This document shows, in pieces, positions 13,895 to 15,164 of a stretch of 15,164 nucleotides of DNA; within the stretch, counting starts at the first letter, position 1, and the number at the start of each line of letters is the position of its first letter. The stretch covers positions 1 through 15,164 of the forward strand of contig JAOACN010000292.1 of NCBI GenBank assembly GCA_026417815.1. Direction: 5' to 3'. The stretch is from Chloroflexaceae bacterium (GTDB lineage: Bacteria; Chloroflexota; Chloroflexia; Chloroflexales; Chloroflexaceae). The notes below the pieces were generated by a model. That model did not search any database. It was not told the DNA's origin and saw only the letters and a program-made list of their open reading frames with translations. The translations under genes and the position numbers were made by a program.

Positions 13895-15051
13895 TCATTG
13901 ACAGCCTGCCCGGGGCGGTCTTCTGGAAGGACCGCAACTCGATCTACCAGGGTTGCAACAGGACCTTCGCCCGCTTTGCCGGATTAGCGTCACCCGCCGA
14001 GATTGTGGGCAAGAGCGATTACGATCTGCCCTGGACCAGAGAGGAATCTGACTCCTACCGCGCCTTCGACCGGCAGGTGATGGAGTCGGGCGAAGCGGCG
14101 CTGCACATCATCGAAACCCAGACCCAGGCCGACGGCCGGGTGGCGTGGGCCAGCACGAACAAGATCCCCCTGCGCGATCGCCGTGGCAAGGTTATCGGGA
14201 TTCTCGGCACCTATGAGGACATTACCGATCTGAAGCGCGCCGAAGAGGCGTTGCGGGAAAGCCAGCAGTTGCTCCAGACGCTGTTCGCGCATCTGCCGGT
14301 GGCGGTGCTGTTGAAGGCGGCCGCCGATGGGCGCTTCGTCCTCTGGAACGCGGCCAGCGAACAGCTCTTCGGGTTGCGCGCGGAGGAGGTGATCGGCAAG
14401 ACCGACTACGACTTCTTCCCGCAGGAACAGGCCGATAGCTTTCGAGCCAAGGATCGCGAGGTGCTCGCGCGTGGGCTCACCGAGATGATCCCCGAAGAGC
14501 CGGTAGACAGCCCGACTCTCGGCCGACGCATCGTGCGAACGACCAGGATCCCGCTCTACGACGAGCATGGAAAGCCAACCCACCTGCTGGTGATCTGCGA
14601 CGATCTGACTGAGCGACGACGGGCCGAGCAGGAGCGCCTGGTCCTCCAGGAACAGATCATCGAGGCCCAGCAGCGCGCGCTGCGCGAGTTGTCCACGCCG
14701 CTGCTGCCACTCTCAAAGCGGGTGGTGCTGTTGCCGATCATCGGTTCAGTGGATACGGAGCGAGCGCTTCAGTTGATCGAGACGTTGCTCCAGGGCGTCG
14801 CCGAGCATCGCGCCGACATCGCGCTGATCGACATCACCGGCGTGCAGGTGGTGGACACCCAGGTGGCGAACACACTGATCCAGGCAGCCCGGGCGGCGCG
14901 TCTGCTCGGCGCGCGGGTGGTGCTTACGGGGATACGTCCCGAAGTCGCGCGGACCCTGGTGCATCTGGGGGTGGATCTGGGGGGCATCCTGACGCGGGGC
15001 ACGCTCCAGGATGGGATTGCCTACGCCTTCGGTCAGGCGGGCGGGTGGTGA
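13576..15051 (+). CDS. PAS-STAS regulator, C-terminal part (RsbR-like)
   Basis: The continuation of the frameshifted gene. It holds the rest of the second PAS domain (about 1-90), a third (about 98-220, ending TYEDITDLKRAEEALRE), a fourth (about 228-350, ending CDDLTERRRAEQERL) and a C-terminal STAS domain (about 372-488). The STAS part (LIDITGVQVVDTQVANTLI, then GIRPEVARTLVHLGVDL) closely resembles RsbR co-antagonists of the stressosome, including threonines in positions like those phosphorylated by RsbT. Such proteins control a kinase-switch that frees a sigma factor or another output. No RsbS, RsbT or sigma gene is in the window. The apparent TTG start at 13576 is not a real start; if translated alone, ATG 13741 would be the first candidate. 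The gene ends 94 bp before the adapter. Confidence 0.85.
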   Translation: MLNRNAAAVVGRAPDDLVGHADSEFFAEAHVARWRAAERKAARTGQVVVQEETAPMPDGVHTFLSIRAPMYDEHGKVFAISGFSTDITDRVRVEEQLRQARERLQLIIDSLPGAVFWKDRNSIYQGCNRTFARFAGLASPAEIVGKSDYDLPWTREESDSYRAFDRQVMESGEAALHIIETQTQADGRVAWASTNKIPLRDRRGKVIGILGTYEDITDLKRAEEALRESQQLLQTLFAHLPVAVLLKAAADGRFVLWNAASEQLFGLRAEEVIGKTDYDFFPQEQADSFRAKDREVLARGLTEMIPEEPVDSPTLGRRIVRTTRIPLYDEHGKPTHLLVICDDLTERRRAEQERLVLQEQIIEAQQRALRELSTPLLPLSKRVVLLPIIGSVDTERALQLIETLLQGVAEHRADIALIDITGVQVVDTQVANTLIQAARAARLLGARVVLTGIRPEVARTLVHLGVDLGGILTRGTLQDGIAYAFGQAGGW

Positions 15052-15120
15052 GCGGAGCCTCTCAGGTGTAGGGTTTTTCGAGCGAGAAGGGGTTTTCGGC
15101 ATTCCAATGCGCCTGCAGTC

Positions 15121-15145
15121 CTCATCCCCCCCTGCCCCCCTCTCC
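15121..15145. repeat. Truncated C-rich dispersed repeat
   Basis: A C-rich tract (CTCATCCCCCCCTGCCCCCC then TCTCC) resembling the left shoulder at 1903-1931 of the hairpin between recJ and the HD-GYP gene. The partner arm that should follow is missing because the sequence passes into adapter. Assemblies often break in such repeats. Confidence 0.4.
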
Positions 15146-15164
15146 CTGTCTCTTATACACATCT
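15146..15164. other. Tn5/Nextera mosaic-end adapter (artefact)
   Basis: The last 19 bases are CTGTCTCTTATACACATCT, exactly the Tn5 mosaic end used in Nextera libraries. It is library sequence, not genome. The reverse strand opens a false frame beginning MCIRDR, a known signature of this contamination. Confidence 0.97.

Noticed and set aside
14746..15162. 138-residue frame on the - strand starting MCIRDR
   Set aside because: The start lies in the Nextera mosaic end, and the rest is the antisense shadow of the STAS domain.

Overview
The window is a GC-rich stretch of a bacterial draft contig, most likely from a phototrophic member of the Chloroflexota (Chloroflexus/Roseiflexus/Oscillochloris type). 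This rests on a full-length BchH-type magnesium chelatase large subunit, a PDZ-radical SAM-DUF512 protein of the kind shared by cyanobacteria, Firmicutes and Chloroflexi, an RsbR-like PAS-STAS regulator, and spacers full of palindromic dispersed repeats. The phylum is an inference. No rRNA, tRNA or CRISPR array is visible.

Layout: (1) recJ exonuclease (+), starting just after a palindromic repeat at the left edge. (2) A convergent spacer with strong hairpins, then a GAF-GAF-HD-GYP signalling protein (-). (3) A PDZ/radical SAM/DUF512 protein (-) with an extended -10 promoter. (4) A 423-bp spacer holding one copy of a ~106-bp hairpin repeat. (5) An HPr-kinase/PEPCK-like protein with a ruined P-loop (+), convergent with an alkyltransferase-like DNA repair protein (-); both stop codons lie in the two arms of one 13-bp inverted repeat. 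(6) An SDR oxidoreductase (-). (7) A possible small Arg-tailed protein (+) and a 381-bp spacer made largely of repeats, including a second, inverted copy of the 106-bp element. (8) bchH (-), divergent from (9) a multi-PAS-STAS regulator (+) that is broken by a frameshift. (10) A C-rich repeat fragment running straight into a Tn5/Nextera mosaic-end sequence, which is a library artefact.

The genes do not form one pathway. RecJ and the alkyltransferase-like protein belong to DNA repair; HD-GYP and PAS-STAS to signalling; BchH to bacteriochlorophyll synthesis. The most biologically suggestive part is the AT-rich divergent region between bchH and the PAS-STAS gene. It carries a recognisable promoter for bchH and an 18-bp palindrome of the form TGT-N12-ACA, the pattern known for PpsR/CrtJ photosynthesis regulators in purple bacteria. 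The second theme is the density of palindromic repeats: several families sit in nearly every spacer, and one has intruded into coding sequence.
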